From: Oscillospiraceae bacterium
Lineage (GTDB): Bacteria; Bacillota; Clostridia; Oscillospirales; Ruminococcaceae
Assembly: GCA_024404815.1 (NCBI GenBank)
Contig: JAKSPL010000002.1
Span: forward strand, 18,293-82,292
Length of the DNA: 64,000 nucleotides
Reading direction: 5' to 3'
The position numbers and the translations under genes were made by a program. Numbering within the stretch: the first letter of the stretch is position 1; each line of letters opens with the position of its first letter. Under the pieces are notes generated by a model. The model ran no database searches. It was given only the letters and a program-made list of their open reading frames with translations, and was not told where the DNA came from. Positions 51,448 to 61,800 of this stretch are shown here, in pieces.

Positions 51448-54400
51448 TCATGCGTCAGCCGCGGCAGAATTTTCCTCCAGAATATGAAGGATCTCTTTCA
51501 TCAGCCCGACAGCGGTCTCGCCCTTTTTGAGCCGCACAGCGATGAAAAACGGGATCTCGCGGTCATTGAAGGCGATTCTGTCATAGTAGTTCTGCATGAG
51601 TGCGGCAAGCTGTTTTGCGTTCGGTGCGGTAATATAGAAGAACAGCGCACCGCGTTTCTGCGAGATCTCCTGAATTCCGAGCCGTGCGGCGGTGTTTCGC
51701 AGGAGTGCCGCATCGATCAGGCTGAGCAGGGATTTCGGCGGTTCTCCGAAACGGTCGATCAGTTCGTCTACCATGTCCATGCGGTCGGCTTCGGTCTGAA
51801 TCAGTGCGACACGGCGGTAGATCTCCAGTCGGGAGGTCATGCTGGTAATATATTTTTCTGGAATATGGGCTTCCATCTGGATGTCGATGGTGCATTGCGG
51901 CGGCTGAATGATGGGTTCGCCCTTTTCCTCTGCAATGGCTTCGTTGAGCATTTTGAGGTACATTTCGTAGCCGACCTGTTCCATCTGACCATGCTGCTGA
52001 CCGCCTAAGATGCTGCCTGCGCCGCGGAGTTCCAGATCGCGCATGGCGATGCGGAAGCCGCTGCCGAACTGGGTGAATTCGCGCATGGCGGCAAGTCGCT
52101 TTTCTGCGATCTCCGTGAGTTCACGGTTGGGTGCATAGGTGAAATATGCGTAGGCACGGCGGTTACTTCTGCCGACTCTGCCGCGGAGCTGATAGAGCTG
52201 GGACAGTCCGAAACGGTCTGCCTGTTCGAGAATCAGCGTGTTGCAGTTTGGCACATCGACACCTGTTTCGATAATGGTCGTGCAGACGAGAATGTCGATC
52301 TCATGTTCCACGAGTCTGCGCCATGTTTCGGAGATCTCCTGTTCGGACATTTTTCCGTGTGCGAAACCGATCCGCGCATCGGGGACTAATTTCTGGAGTT
52401 TTGTCGCGCAGTGCATGATGGTTTCAACGCGGTTGTGGAGGTAGTATACCTGACCGCCGCGCTTCAGTTCACGCATGATCGCCTGTGCAATCAGCCCTTC
52501 GTTGTATTCGAGGACGAAGCTCTGGACAGGATAGCGGTCCTGCGGCGGTTCTTCGATGACACTCATGTCACGGATGCCCGAAAGTGCCATGTTGAGGGTA
52601 CGGGGGATCGGCGTTGCGGAGAGTGTCAGCATATCAATGCCGTGGAACGCCTCTTTGAAGCGTTCCTTGTGTGCGACACCGAACCGCTGTTCCTCGTCGA
52701 TGATGGCGAGACCGAGTGCGGCAAATTTGACATCTTTTTGGAGCAGGCGGTGCGTGCCGATAATGATATCGACTGTACCGTTTTCGAGCTTTTTGAGGAT
52801 CTCCGTCTGCTGTTTTTTGGTGCGGAAGCGTGACAGCAGTTCAATGTTGACGGGAATGGACTCAAATCTGCGGATGGCGGTTTCGTAGTGCTGACCTGCA
52901 AGGACGGTAGTCGGCGCGAGGATCGCACATTGTTTGCCCGAAAGAATACATTTGAGTGCGGCGCGGAATGCGACTTCTGTTTTTCCGAAGCCGACATCGC
53001 CGCAGAGGAGTCTGTCCATCGGGCGGTCACGTTCCATATCGGTCTTAATCTCAGCAGTCGCACGAAGCTGGTCGTTGGTTTCGACATAGGGGAAACGCTG
53101 TTCAAAATCGCGCTGCATTTCGTCGTCGGGTTCAAACGGGAATCCCTCTGCTTTTTCGCGCAGGGCATAGAGCCGAATCAGCTCCGCCGCCATATCTTTG
53201 ACAGCCTTTTTGACGTTGCTGCGTGTTTTCTGCCATTCATTCGAGGAAAGCTTGTTGAGCTTTACGGTGTTGTCATCCTGTCCGCCGATATAGCGCGACA
53301 CAAGATCTAACTGCGTGACGGGGACATAGAGTTCGTCCTTGCCTGCATACTGAATGGCAATATAGTCTTTGGTCATGCCCTCCATTTCCATTTTCTGGAT
53401 GCCCATGAATCTTCCGATACCGTGGGCGGCGTGTACGACCAGATCGCCCGGCGAAATTTCAGAAAGTGCGCGGATCTCCTGTCCTTTTTTGAAACGGCGT
53501 TTCCGCAGGACGGTGCTTTGTGTTTTGCCCTGTGCGATGCACGCAGTTTTGAGGTACGGATATTCAAATCCGCCCGACAGACCGCTCGGCATCAGCAAAA
53601 CCGTTCCTGCCTCGCATTTTGCGTCCTTGTCCGCGATCGTACAGCGGATACCGCTTTGCTGCAAGTCGTCCAGCAGAATGGGGAGCGTTTTCTCCGTGCC
53701 GCCGCAGACCATGACGCGGTAGCCTTGTTTGCAGAGCTCCTGCAAGTCCTCGGTCAGCACACGGGTACTGCCGCCCCACGGGGCATTCTGTGTCGCTTCC
53801 TCGGAGAGCATTTTGCGGTACTGGAATGTGGTTGCGCTGCTGAGAAATGCGTTCATGCAGACAAGGGTCTGCTGTTCGGCGCGTGCGAGGACAGCATTCG
53901 GTTCGAGGTAGCAGTCTGCAAGCTGACGGCAGAGTGTGCCGTCCTCCAGCATCAGTTTCACATCCTCGGAGAAGCGCGACTGCACATTGCGGAGATTGTC
54001 AAGAATCGCTGCGGTTTCGCAGAATGCCGTCACGCCTGTACAGTAATCGAAAACAGTCGCAGGTGCGTCATATATCAGCGGAAAATATTTGTCGTAGTTA
54101 GCAAGCGATGCACCGCTGTCGAGTTTGTCGGCATCGGCAAGGAGTGCGGTTTTCAGTTCCGCGGCACGTTTTCCGCGAATGTTCTTGGAAAGCTGAACAA
54201 TTTTTTCGGAGAGTGCGGCAATGTCGGGAAGTGCTTCGACAGCAGGTGCAAAGCACGCACTTTCGATGTTATCGGTACGCCGCTGGGTTTCAGGCTCAAA
54301 ATATGCCATGCTGTCGATCTCGTCGCCCCAGAATTCGATACGGACAGGCAGTTCACTCTGCGCAGGGAAAATATCGAAAATCGAGCCGCGGATGGAAAAC

Positions 54401-54912
54401 TGACACGCGGCATCGACCTGTTCACAGCGGACATAGCCCATCTCCACAAGATTTGCAGCGAGGGCTTGCTGGTCATAGCTGTCGTTCGCATGGATCTGCA
54501 ATGTGCGGCTTGCGAGAACGTCTTTTGGGATGGTATACTGCATGGCGGCTTCTGCGGACGCGACCAGTACGCGGCAGCTTCCGTTGAGCATGGCGGAGAG
54601 TGCTGTGATGCGGAGTTGTTCGTATTCACGCGAAATTCCAGAGATTTCCGCGAAGTTCATTTCTTTGGAGGGGTAGGGGTATGCAACACGCGCCCCTGCC
54701 ATAAAATTGATATCCTCACAAATCAATCGGGCAGCAGCATCGTCTGCCATGACAGCCAAAATAGGCGCATCCTGCGAAAGAGTCAGCAGGATCTGCGCCT
54801 TGTGAATCTGTGCAACGCCCGAAAGAGAGAGCGGGCTGATGTTTTTTTGAATACAGCTGCGAAGCTCCCTGAATGCAGGAAGCTGTTCGCAGGTGTCAAT
54901 GAAGAACTGCAT
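51448..54912 (-). CDS. mfd: Transcription-repair coupling factor Mfd
   Basis: 1154 residues, the usual size. It has an N-terminal UvrB-like region (FPAQSELPVRIEFWGDEIDS), the RNA polymerase interaction domain (GDLVVHAAHGIGRF) and a RecG-like motor with GDVGFGKTEVA (Walker A), DEEQRFGV, SATPIPRTLNMA and QLRGRVGRS. It removes stalled RNA polymerase and calls UvrA to damage. It follows pth by 24 bases on the same strand. Confidence 0.96.
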   Translation of the reverse strand: MQFFIDTCEQLPAFRELRSCIQKNISPLSLSGVAQIHKAQILLTLSQDAPILAVMADDAAARLICEDINFMAGARVAYPYPSKEMNFAEISGISREYEQLRITALSAMLNGSCRVLVASAEAAMQYTIPKDVLASRTLQIHANDSYDQQALAANLVEMGYVRCEQVDAACQFSIRGSIFDIFPAQSELPVRIEFWGDEIDSMAYFEPETQRRTDNIESACFAPAVEALPDIAALSEKIVQLSKNIRGKRAAELKTALLADADKLDSGASLANYDKYFPLIYDAPATVFDYCTGVTAFCETAAILDNLRNVQSRFSEDVKLMLEDGTLCRQLADCYLEPNAVLARAEQQTLVCMNAFLSSATTFQYRKMLSEEATQNAPWGGSTRVLTEDLQELCKQGYRVMVCGGTEKTLPILLDDLQQSGIRCTIADKDAKCEAGTVLLMPSGLSGGFEYPYLKTACIAQGKTQSTVLRKRRFKKGQEIRALSEISPGDLVVHAAHGIGRFMGIQKMEMEGMTKDYIAIQYAGKDELYVPVTQLDLVSRYIGGQDDNTVKLNKLSSNEWQKTRSNVKKAVKDMAAELIRLYALREKAEGFPFEPDDEMQRDFEQRFPYVETNDQLRATAEIKTDMERDRPMDRLLCGDVGFGKTEVAFRAALKCILSGKQCAILAPTTVLAGQHYETAIRRFESIPVNIELLSRFRTKKQQTEILKKLENGTVDIIIGTHRLLQKDVKFAALGLAIIDEEQRFGVAHKERFKEAFHGIDMLTLSATPIPRTLNMALSGIRDMSVIEEPPQDRYPVQSFVLEYNEGLIAQAIMRELKRGGQVYYLHNRVETIMHCATKLQKLVPDARIGFAHGKMSEQEISETWRRLVEHEIDILVCTTIIETGVDVPNCNTLILEQADRFGLSQLYQLRGRVGRSNRRAYAYFTYAPNRELTEIAEKRLAAMREFTQFGSGFRIAMRDLELRGAGSILGGQQHGQMEQVGYEMYLKMLNEAIAEEKGEPIIQPPQCTIDIQMEAHIPEKYITSMTSRLEIYRRVALIQTEADRMDMVDELIDRFGEPPKSLLSLIDAALLRNTAARLGIQEISQKRGALFFYITAPNAKQLAALMQNYYDRIAFNDREIPFFIAVRLKKGETAVGLMKEILHILEENSAAADA

Positions 54913-54936
54913 GGGGTTTCTCCTCTTTGGAATGGC

Positions 54937-55611
54937 TCAGTTGTCGGCTTGCTTTTCCGCAGGTTTTTCCTGCTTCGGAATCTTTCCGCTGTTGTAGCGG
55001 CTCATGGCAAGGTCAGGTTTTCCCTGTAAGATCAGCGGGATCGCATGATTGATGCGGTCGGAGGCATCGTGGAGAGCCTCCATGTCCGCAGGGGTGAATT
55101 GTGACAGCACCCAGTCCGCGAGCGGATAATCGGGGTGCGGTTTCTGACCGATGCCGACACGGATACGCGGGAAGGTATCCGCGCCAGAGAGATAGATAAT
55201 GTTTTTCATGCCGTTGTGACCGCCGTCGCTGCCCTTTTTGCGGATGCGGACACCGCCGACAGGGAGATTAATGTCGTCAAAGATAATGACAACGTGTTCA
55301 GGCGGAATGTGGTAAAACTGCATGGCTTCCGTGACCGACTGACCGCTGAGGTTCATAAAGGTATCGGGTTTCATGAGGAGAATCGGGAATCCCTCACAGA
55401 CACCGTTTGCAATATGCGCCTTGAACTGATGTTTGGTGAACACCGCGCCGATTTCCTTTGCAAAGGCATCGAGGAGGAGAAAGCCTGTATTATGGCGTGT
55501 ATTTTCGTGTTTTGCGCCGGGGTTTCCGAGTCCGACAACGAGAAACTGCGGCGGACCGAGCGGAGATTGCTGTTCGGTTTCGAGTTGCTTGAAAATATCA
55601 AAAATGCCCAT
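54937..55611 (-). CDS. pth: Peptidyl-tRNA hydrolase
   Basis: 224 residues from ATG 55611-55609 (GGAAAGGA). The catalytic His is in HENTRHNTGF; LMKPDTFMNLSG and the central GSDGGHNGMKNI are intact. It frees peptides from tRNA that dropped off ribosomes. There is an N-terminal extension of about 20 residues (MGIFDIFKQLETEQQ) and a Lys/Glu-rich tail. It is upstream of mfd, a common pairing. Confidence 0.95.
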   Translation of the reverse strand: MGIFDIFKQLETEQQSPLGPPQFLVVGLGNPGAKHENTRHNTGFLLLDAFAKEIGAVFTKHQFKAHIANGVCEGFPILLMKPDTFMNLSGQSVTEAMQFYHIPPEHVVIIFDDINLPVGGVRIRKKGSDGGHNGMKNIIYLSGADTFPRIRVGIGQKPHPDYPLADWVLSQFTPADMEALHDASDRINHAIPLILQGKPDLAMSRYNSGKIPKQEKPAEKQADN

Positions 55612-55698
55612 CTGTGGGAGTCCTTTCCTATTCGATCTGATTATGCTGTTATTGCATTCTGTCTTTGTAAAAATGTGCGTTGAGGTGTTGAAGATATA

Positions 55699-55750
55699 AA
55701 GGGTGTTTCGCCATCTGCGGATGGCGATGAGGGGACGGAGTCCCCATTAT
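55699..55750 (+). repeat. Dispersed hairpin element, copy 4 (short)
   Basis: GGGTGTTTCGC; hairpin A TCGCCATC-TGCG-GATGGCGA (55708-55727); TGA; hairpin C GGGGAC-gga-GTCCCC; ATTAT. The middle part with hairpin B is missing. It lies between pth and glmU. Confidence 0.8.
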
Positions 55751-55756
55751 CAATCC

Positions 55757-57127
55757 TCATTTTTTCTTCGCAAACTTTCGGAGCGTGTAGCCGTCACGGA
55801 TATGGAGTGTGCCGCGGTCGATGGCGAGTGCATAGTCGGGAACATCTGCGGTGACGGTCGTGCCTGCTGCGGTGTAGGCATATTTGCCGAGGGAAACAGG
55901 CGCGATCAGGTTGGTATTGCAGCCGATAAAGGAATTGTCCCCGATCTCACAGCGCGATTTTGTCAGACCGTCAAAGTTGACGGTGACACAGCCGCAGCCG
56001 ATGTTGACATTCTTACCGACATCGCTGTCGCCCATGTAGGCGAGGTGTGCGATCGCGGTATCTTCGCCGATAGTGGAGTTTTTGATCTCCACAAAGTCGC
56101 CGATCTTTGCGCCTGTGCAGATATGGCTGTTCGGGCGGATATGTACAAACGGACCGATGTGAACATCCCCGTCGATTTGCGAGTCATAAGCCTGTACAGC
56201 GTTGAGTGTGACGTTGTCGCCGATGGTGCAGTTTTCGATCACGCAGTTCGGACCGATGACGCAGTTTGCGCCGATCTTTGTCTTCCCGCGGAGAATCACA
56301 TTCGGGAGGATCTCCGTGCCTGCGCCGATCTCAACACTTCGTTCGATGATAATGCCGTCCGTACAGGAGAAGCCTACGCCGTTGTCCATGTGCTTGTCGA
56401 GAACTGCCATACGTGCGGCGGTGTTGAGCTTCAACAGACCTTTTCGGTCATTTGCGCCCAGTACGACATTCGGATTCTGCGAGCAGAATGCACCTGCACG
56501 CAGTCCGTCCTGCAAGGCAATGGCGATGGTGTCGGTGAGGTAGTATTCTTTCTGCGCGTTGTTGTTCTGGATTTTGCCGAGCAGATCAATGAGGTCTGCG
56601 GTGCGGAACCAGTAGCAGCCTGAGTTGATCTCGTTGATCTTGCGCTGTTCCTCGGTCGCATCCTTTTCCTCAACGATACCTGCGATGCCGCTGTCGGTAC
56701 GGAGAATTCTGCCGTAGCCGAAAGGCTGTTCCACATTTGCGGTAATAACAGTAACCGCGTTCTTTTCTTTGATATGGCGTTCAAGTGACTGCGCAATGGT
56801 GTCGCTGTCGATGAACGGTGCATCGCCGCAGAGGACGAGGGTACTGCCGCTTTTTTCCTCGGAAAGGAACGGGATGGTCTGCATGACGGCGTGACCTGTG
56901 CCTAAGCGTTCCGCCTGAAATGCGGTGCGGCAGCGGTCGCCGAGATACGTTTCTATCTGCCCTGATTCATAGCCTGTAACAACGCAGATACGGGAAAGTT
57001 CTGCCGCTTCGCACGCGCTGAGTACCCATTCGAGCATCGGCTCGCCAAGCACCTTGAACATCGGCTTCGGGATGGGGGCTTTCATACGTTTGCCCTGTCC
57101 GCCTGCAAGAATGACTGCCTGATTCAT
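55757..57127 (-). CDS. glmU: Bifunctional UDP-GlcNAc pyrophosphorylase / GlcN-1-P acetyltransferase
   Basis: 456 residues from ATG 57127-57125 (GGAGG). The N-terminal pyrophosphorylase has LAGGQGKRMKAPIPKP; the C-terminal left-handed beta-helix has hexapeptide repeats and ends with the acetyl-CoA and glucosamine segments (HLAYMGDSDVG, NIGCGCVTVNFDG). It makes the cell wall precursor UDP-GlcNAc. It is read towards a repeat element and pth. Confidence 0.96.
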   Translation of the reverse strand: MNQAVILAGGQGKRMKAPIPKPMFKVLGEPMLEWVLSACEAAELSRICVVTGYESGQIETYLGDRCRTAFQAERLGTGHAVMQTIPFLSEEKSGSTLVLCGDAPFIDSDTIAQSLERHIKEKNAVTVITANVEQPFGYGRILRTDSGIAGIVEEKDATEEQRKINEINSGCYWFRTADLIDLLGKIQNNNAQKEYYLTDTIAIALQDGLRAGAFCSQNPNVVLGANDRKGLLKLNTAARMAVLDKHMDNGVGFSCTDGIIIERSVEIGAGTEILPNVILRGKTKIGANCVIGPNCVIENCTIGDNVTLNAVQAYDSQIDGDVHIGPFVHIRPNSHICTGAKIGDFVEIKNSTIGEDTAIAHLAYMGDSDVGKNVNIGCGCVTVNFDGLTKSRCEIGDNSFIGCNTNLIAPVSLGKYAYTAAGTTVTADVPDYALAIDRGTLHIRDGYTLRKFAKKK

Positions 57128-57209
57128 GGAAATCAGCCTCCTCCAATTCAATATGGAATGCGGTACAGTGAAATCGTACCGCACGAGTTTCATTTTTCGA
57201 TATTCTATT

Positions 57210-57238
57210 ATTATAACAAATCCCACATGGAAAATCAA
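57210..57238 (-). promoter_or_regulatory. Promoter of glmU
   Basis: On the minus strand TTGATT (57238-57233) and TATAAT (57215-57210) are spaced 17 bases. Confidence 0.6.
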
Positions 57239-57308
57239 GTATTTTGGCGGATTTTTTTCAAAAAACAGGCTGACAGGCGATTTTTTCGAAAAAAATTGGA
57301 AATGGTAG

Positions 57309-57337
57309 TTGACAGAACGGGAAAAATCAGGTAAAAT
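57309..57337 (+). promoter_or_regulatory. Promoter of prfB
   Basis: TTGACA (57309-57314) and TAAAAT (57332-57337) are spaced 17 bases, divergent from glmU. Confidence 0.7.
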
Positions 57338-57383
57338 AAATAGGATAGTGTATTTGTGATACCGATATGAAAGGAAAAGAACG

Positions 57384-58523
57384 ATGATTTTACTGGAAGA
57401 TATCCGCAATCAGCTTGTGAACGCAAGACCTGAGGTGAAAGAGCTGGGCGAGGTGCTGCAAATCGAACGTGCCAAGGCTGATCTGGCAGACTTGCAGATT
57501 CAGGTCACATATGACGGTTTCTGGGACGATGTGGAAAAATCCCAGCAGGTCATGGCAAAGATCCGCACGCTGGAAAACAAGGTCGAAAAGTACGAAAAAC
57601 TCCATGCGCTGATGGAAGATACCATCGGCATGATCGATATGTGCATGGAGGAGGGCGATGATTCGTCCAACGAAGATCTGGCGGCAGATGCGGAGCGTTT
57701 CCGTGAGATGCTCGATGCGGAGAAGCTGAAAACCCTGCTGACGGGCGAGTACGATAATTCCAACGCGATTCTGACGCTGCACGCAGGTGCAGGCGGCACA
57801 GAGGCGCAGGACTGGACACAGATGCTCTACCGTATGTACAACAAATATGCAGAAAGCCACGGCTTTAAGGTTGATCTGCTCGACTGGCTCGACGGCGATG
57901 AAGCAGGCGTCAAGTCCGCATCGTTCATGGTGCAGGGCGAAAATGCCTATGGTTTCCTGAAATCCGAGGCAGGTGTTCACAGACTGGTTCGTGTGTCGCC
58001 GTTTGATGCATCGGGCAGACGTCACACATCGTTTGCCGCGCTGGAAGTAATGCCTGAGATTTCCGATGATGTTGAGGTCGAGATCCGTCCCGAGGATTTG
58101 AAGATGGATGTATTCCGTTCTTCGGGCGCAGGCGGTCAGCATATCAACAAGACGTCATCTGCTGTCCGACTGACACATATCCCGACAGGTATCGTGGTAT
58201 CCTGTCAGACACAGCGAAGCCAGTTCCAGAACAAGGACTACTGTATGAAAATGCTGCGTGCAAAGCTGGTCGAGATCAAAGAGCGCGAGCATCTCGAAAA
58301 AATTTCCGATATCAAGGGTACACAGCTGAAGATCGAGTGGGGCAGTCAGATTCGTTCCTATGTATTCATGCCCTATACGCTGGTCAAAGACCATCGTACC
58401 GGCTGCGAAAACGGCAACGTGCAGTCTGTCATGGACGGCGATCTGGATTCGTTTATCAATGCTTATCTGAAAGCACTTTCCCACGGCACACTCCAGTCCG
58501 GTGCGGCAGCATCTGACGACTGA
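57384..58523 (+). CDS. prfB: Peptide chain release factor 2, without programmed frameshift
   Basis: 379 residues in one unbroken frame from ATG 57384 (ribosome site AAAGGAAAAG). The stop-codon recognition motif SPF is in VSPFDASG and the catalytic GGQ in SSGAGGQHINKT. In most bacteria codon 25-26 is an in-frame TGA crossed by +1 frameshift; here the frame is open there, so the self-regulation is missing. It reads TGA and TAA stops, which matters for the interrupted cellulase. A hairpin terminator follows. Confidence 0.95.
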   Translation: MILLEDIRNQLVNARPEVKELGEVLQIERAKADLADLQIQVTYDGFWDDVEKSQQVMAKIRTLENKVEKYEKLHALMEDTIGMIDMCMEEGDDSSNEDLAADAERFREMLDAEKLKTLLTGEYDNSNAILTLHAGAGGTEAQDWTQMLYRMYNKYAESHGFKVDLLDWLDGDEAGVKSASFMVQGENAYGFLKSEAGVHRLVRVSPFDASGRRHTSFAALEVMPEISDDVEVEIRPEDLKMDVFRSSGAGGQHINKTSSAVRLTHIPTGIVVSCQTQRSQFQNKDYCMKMLRAKLVEIKEREHLEKISDIKGTQLKIEWGSQIRSYVFMPYTLVKDHRTGCENGNVQSVMDGDLDSFINAYLKALSHGTLQSGAAASDD

Positions 58524-58541
58524 ATCATATGATAGAATGAA

Positions 58542-58577
58542 CCCCCGACCGAACAGGATAAAGTTCGGTCGGGGGTG
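58542..58577 (+). terminator. Terminator of prfB, fused to a repeat element
   Basis: CCCCCGACCGAAC pairs with GTTCGGTCGGGGG around AGGATAAA. The following bases TGTTTCGC already belong to the element, so the element replaced or supplies the T-rich part. Confidence 0.75.
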
Positions 58578-58851
58578 TTTCGCTGTCTGCGGACAGCGAC
58601 CAGAGTGCTCAGTACGGCAAGCCGATGAGTTTGCAAGCAAACTCACCTCTGGACTCCGCAAGCTTTTGAAGAAAGCTAACATGAATACTGCGTATTCATG
58701 CAGCAAAACTTTCGATTCGCTTCGCGTGTTCGCATACAAAAAGGGCGGAGAACCAAATCTCCGCCTTTTCCATGCTATCATTCGTGCTAAAATGGGATTC
58801 CAAAGGGACAATGTCCCTTTGGCAGGGGTTTGGGGACGGAGTCCCCATTAC
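58571..58851 (+). repeat. Dispersed hairpin element, copy 5 (long, with inner insertion)
   Basis: GGGGGTGTTTCGC; hairpin A TCGCTGTC-TGCG-GACAGCGA (58580-58599); then about 135 bases absent from other copies, themselves made of hairpins (CGGC/GCCG, GAGTTTGC/GCAAACTC, CATGAATAC/GTATTCATG). It resumes with CTCCGCC, GTGCTAAAATGGGATT, hairpin B CCAAAGGGACA-a-TGTCCCTTTGG and hairpin C GGGGAC-gga-GTCCCC. The gap 58524-58873 holds nothing else. Confidence 0.8.
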
Positions 58852-58873
58852 AAATGCGCCGCAGGCACAATGC

Positions 58874-61800
58874 TCACTCTGAACGCAGGGCGATAACAGG
58901 GTCTTTCTTTGCGGCAAGTCTTGCAGGGATGATACCCGAGATCAAAGTCAGGATAACGCTGATTGCAATCAGAATCAAAGCGTAGGTGATACGCAGGAAT
59001 GCGACATCGGGAACACCCGAAACGTGTTCGATGATCATGTTAATGGGAATATCGAGCAGCATGGTAATGCCGACACCGAGGATACCTGCGACCAGACCGA
59101 TCAGAACGGTTTCCGCGTTGAATACATGACCGACATCGCGCTTGGACGCACCGATCGAACGGAGAATACCGATTTCCTTTGTACGTTCGAGAACGGAGAT
59201 GTAGGTGATAATACCGATCATAATCGACGAAACAACGAGGGAAATCGAAACAAAGCCAATCAGAACATAGGAAACCATGTTGATGATCTTCGTGACAGAC
59301 GAGAGCAGAATGCCGATATAGTCGGTGTATTCGATCACGCTGTCCTCATTGCCTGCATCTTCCTGCATTTTGTTGTAGTCATCGAGGAATGTTTCGAATT
59401 CTTCCTTTGCTTCAAAGCTGGGGGAGTAGATTGCAATGGAGAACGGCTCATCGGGATCGTGCATACCCAGCACATCGAGGTTGCCGTCGTAGGTGTTCTC
59501 TGTGGACTGGGAAAGTACACGTTCCTTGAAGATTTTCAGGAGCTGGTCTTCATCCATCGAGCTGAGTGCCTTTTTGACACTTTCCGCATCGCCTGCGGGG
59601 TTAAAGGACTGTGCGAGAGCAGCCTGTTCTTCGGGAGACATTTTGCCGATGCTCTCACGAATCTGGTCTGCGGTCATCTGGGACATCAGCAGATTCTTAT
59701 AGGTTTCGAGCATTTCTTCGTCTGTCAGGGAATCCAGTACCTCTGGAGTCGGTTCAACGCCTTTGCTTTGCGCTGCCGCTGCCATCATAGCAGGCTGTCC
59801 CTGTTCGGTTGCGGCGAACAGTTTTGCTTCGTCCACGGTTTTGGAGGCGAGCATCTGGGGTGCAACTGCCGCGACCAGTTCTTCATCGCTCATCGCATTG
59901 AGTGCTTCCATGACATCGCTGCCGTCAAAGGAGTCGCCGTAGAACGATGCGAACATACCCTGCATCTGTGCGAGTTCTTCCTGACTCATGTTGTCAATGT
60001 AATCGTACACATCATCAATGGTGACATCCTCGAAGTCCTCAAACGCAAAGCCTGTAAAGACGTCGGTATCGGGATCGTCGATCTGTGCCTTGACGATCTC
60101 GGTGTCAGCGATCTCGTCAAGCAGGTATGTGACCAGTTCATCAGTGTAGCAGATCGTGCCGGGCATCAAAGCACCCGAGGTCACGCCCGACTTGACGCGG
60201 ACGATACCTGCGATGTGGAGCGGAATGCCGTTTTCGATTTTTTCTGCCATGAAGTCGTCGTCTTTGGAGCGGTCTGCCCAGCACTTTTCGGCTTCATCAT
60301 ATTCGTAGATATCGGTGTTGAGAATCAGACGGAATTCCATGCCCATCAGCTCGTCGTAGTCAAAGGCATCTGCCTGAGATTCCAGAGATTCGCCTGCCAT
60401 GATCTTTTCAAATGCCGTGGAGATCTCAGAGGCATCGCGCAGACCAAGACCGTACATTGTGAGGTCAGTAATTTCGTTGTTGTCATCGACAACAAGGACC
60501 ACTTCCTGCTTGTTTTCCGGCCAATGACCTGCGAGAACATCGTACTGTTCTTCGAGAAGCTGTTGGTCGCCGTAGAGCTTTGACCAGACATCCATCATGG
60601 AAGTGCCCATGCTCATGATGGAGGAATAGGACGAAGCAGCATTGCTCATATCGTAGCCGAGCATCGAATAGTAGGCATCGACCATCGGGTTGGGGTTGAC
60701 GGTAACGATCTTGTCGCTGGTATCAGCCAGATAAACCTGCGGCGTAATGTTGTATTTGTATTCGATGTTGTAGTCTTTCAGTTCTTCTGCGTGATCTTCG
60801 AGGTAGTGTTTGAGGGTGGGCATATCGTTGTCCTTGACCTCAGACACCATCGCGTTCATCATTTCGGCCGCGGGGACGCTGATGTAGACTTTGTTGAGTT
60901 CATGAACTTCTTTGTCCTCAGCCTGCCCCGAAATATTTTCCACAAGGCTCGACAGATCTGCGGAACGCTGTTCGATGGTCAGCGGATAAGAGGACAGAGT
61001 GTTTTCCTGCACCTCATTGATATAGGTCTGGAAACCGTCGGACAGCGAGAGGATCAGCGAAATGCCGATAATACCGATCGAACCTGCGAATGCGGTGAGG
61101 ATGGTTCTGCCCTTTTTGGTCATCAGGTTGTTGAGGGAGAGGGAGAAGGCGGTCAGCGGACTCATCGAAACACGCTTTTCCTTCTTTGCCTTTTTCTTGC
61201 CCTCCTTGGCAGCCTTCTTGGCTTCCTTTTCGGCGAGTTTTGTGGCTTTCTTTCGGTCAGCTTCTTCCTGTTCCTCGGTATAGGGGTTGGAGTCGGAGAG
61301 CATTTTGCCGTCTAAGAACCGCAGGATACGGGTTGCGTACTGTTCTGCGAGGTCCGGGTTGTGTGTGACCATAATAACGAGGCGGTCCTTGGCAATCTCT
61401 TTCAGCAGATCCATGATCTGGACGCTGGTTTCGGTGTCGAGTGCGCCTGTCGGTTCGTCTGCGAGGAGGATTTCAGGGTTGTTGATGAGCGCACGGGCGA
61501 TGGCAACACGCTGCATCTGACCGCCGGACATCTGGTTGGGCTTCTTGTGGATCTGGTCACCAAGTCCGACCTTTTCGAGCATTTTCTTTGCGCGTTCTCT
61601 GCGCTCGGATTTGGAAACACCCGAAAGTGTCAGAGCCAGTTCGACGTTTGCGAGAACAGTCTGGTGCGGGATGAGGTTATAGGTCTGGAACACGAAACCG
61701 ATGGTGTGGTTGCGGTAGTGGTCCCAGTCCTTGTCGCTGTACTTCTTGGTGGATTTGTCCTGAATGATGAGGTCACCGTCGGAGTAGCGGTCCAGACCGC

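Noticed and set aside
58571-58851. Transposon with terminal inverted repeats
   Set aside because: Ends of the copies are only loosely complementary (GGGGGTGTTTCGC versus AAAAGCGTCCCCCC in copy 6), no target duplication is visible and no transposase is in the window.
59024-60583. Long plus-strand frame (519 codons) opposite the ABC transporter
   Set aside because: Low-complexity, Cys/His/Asp-rich product typical of a shadow frame; no ribosome site or promoter.
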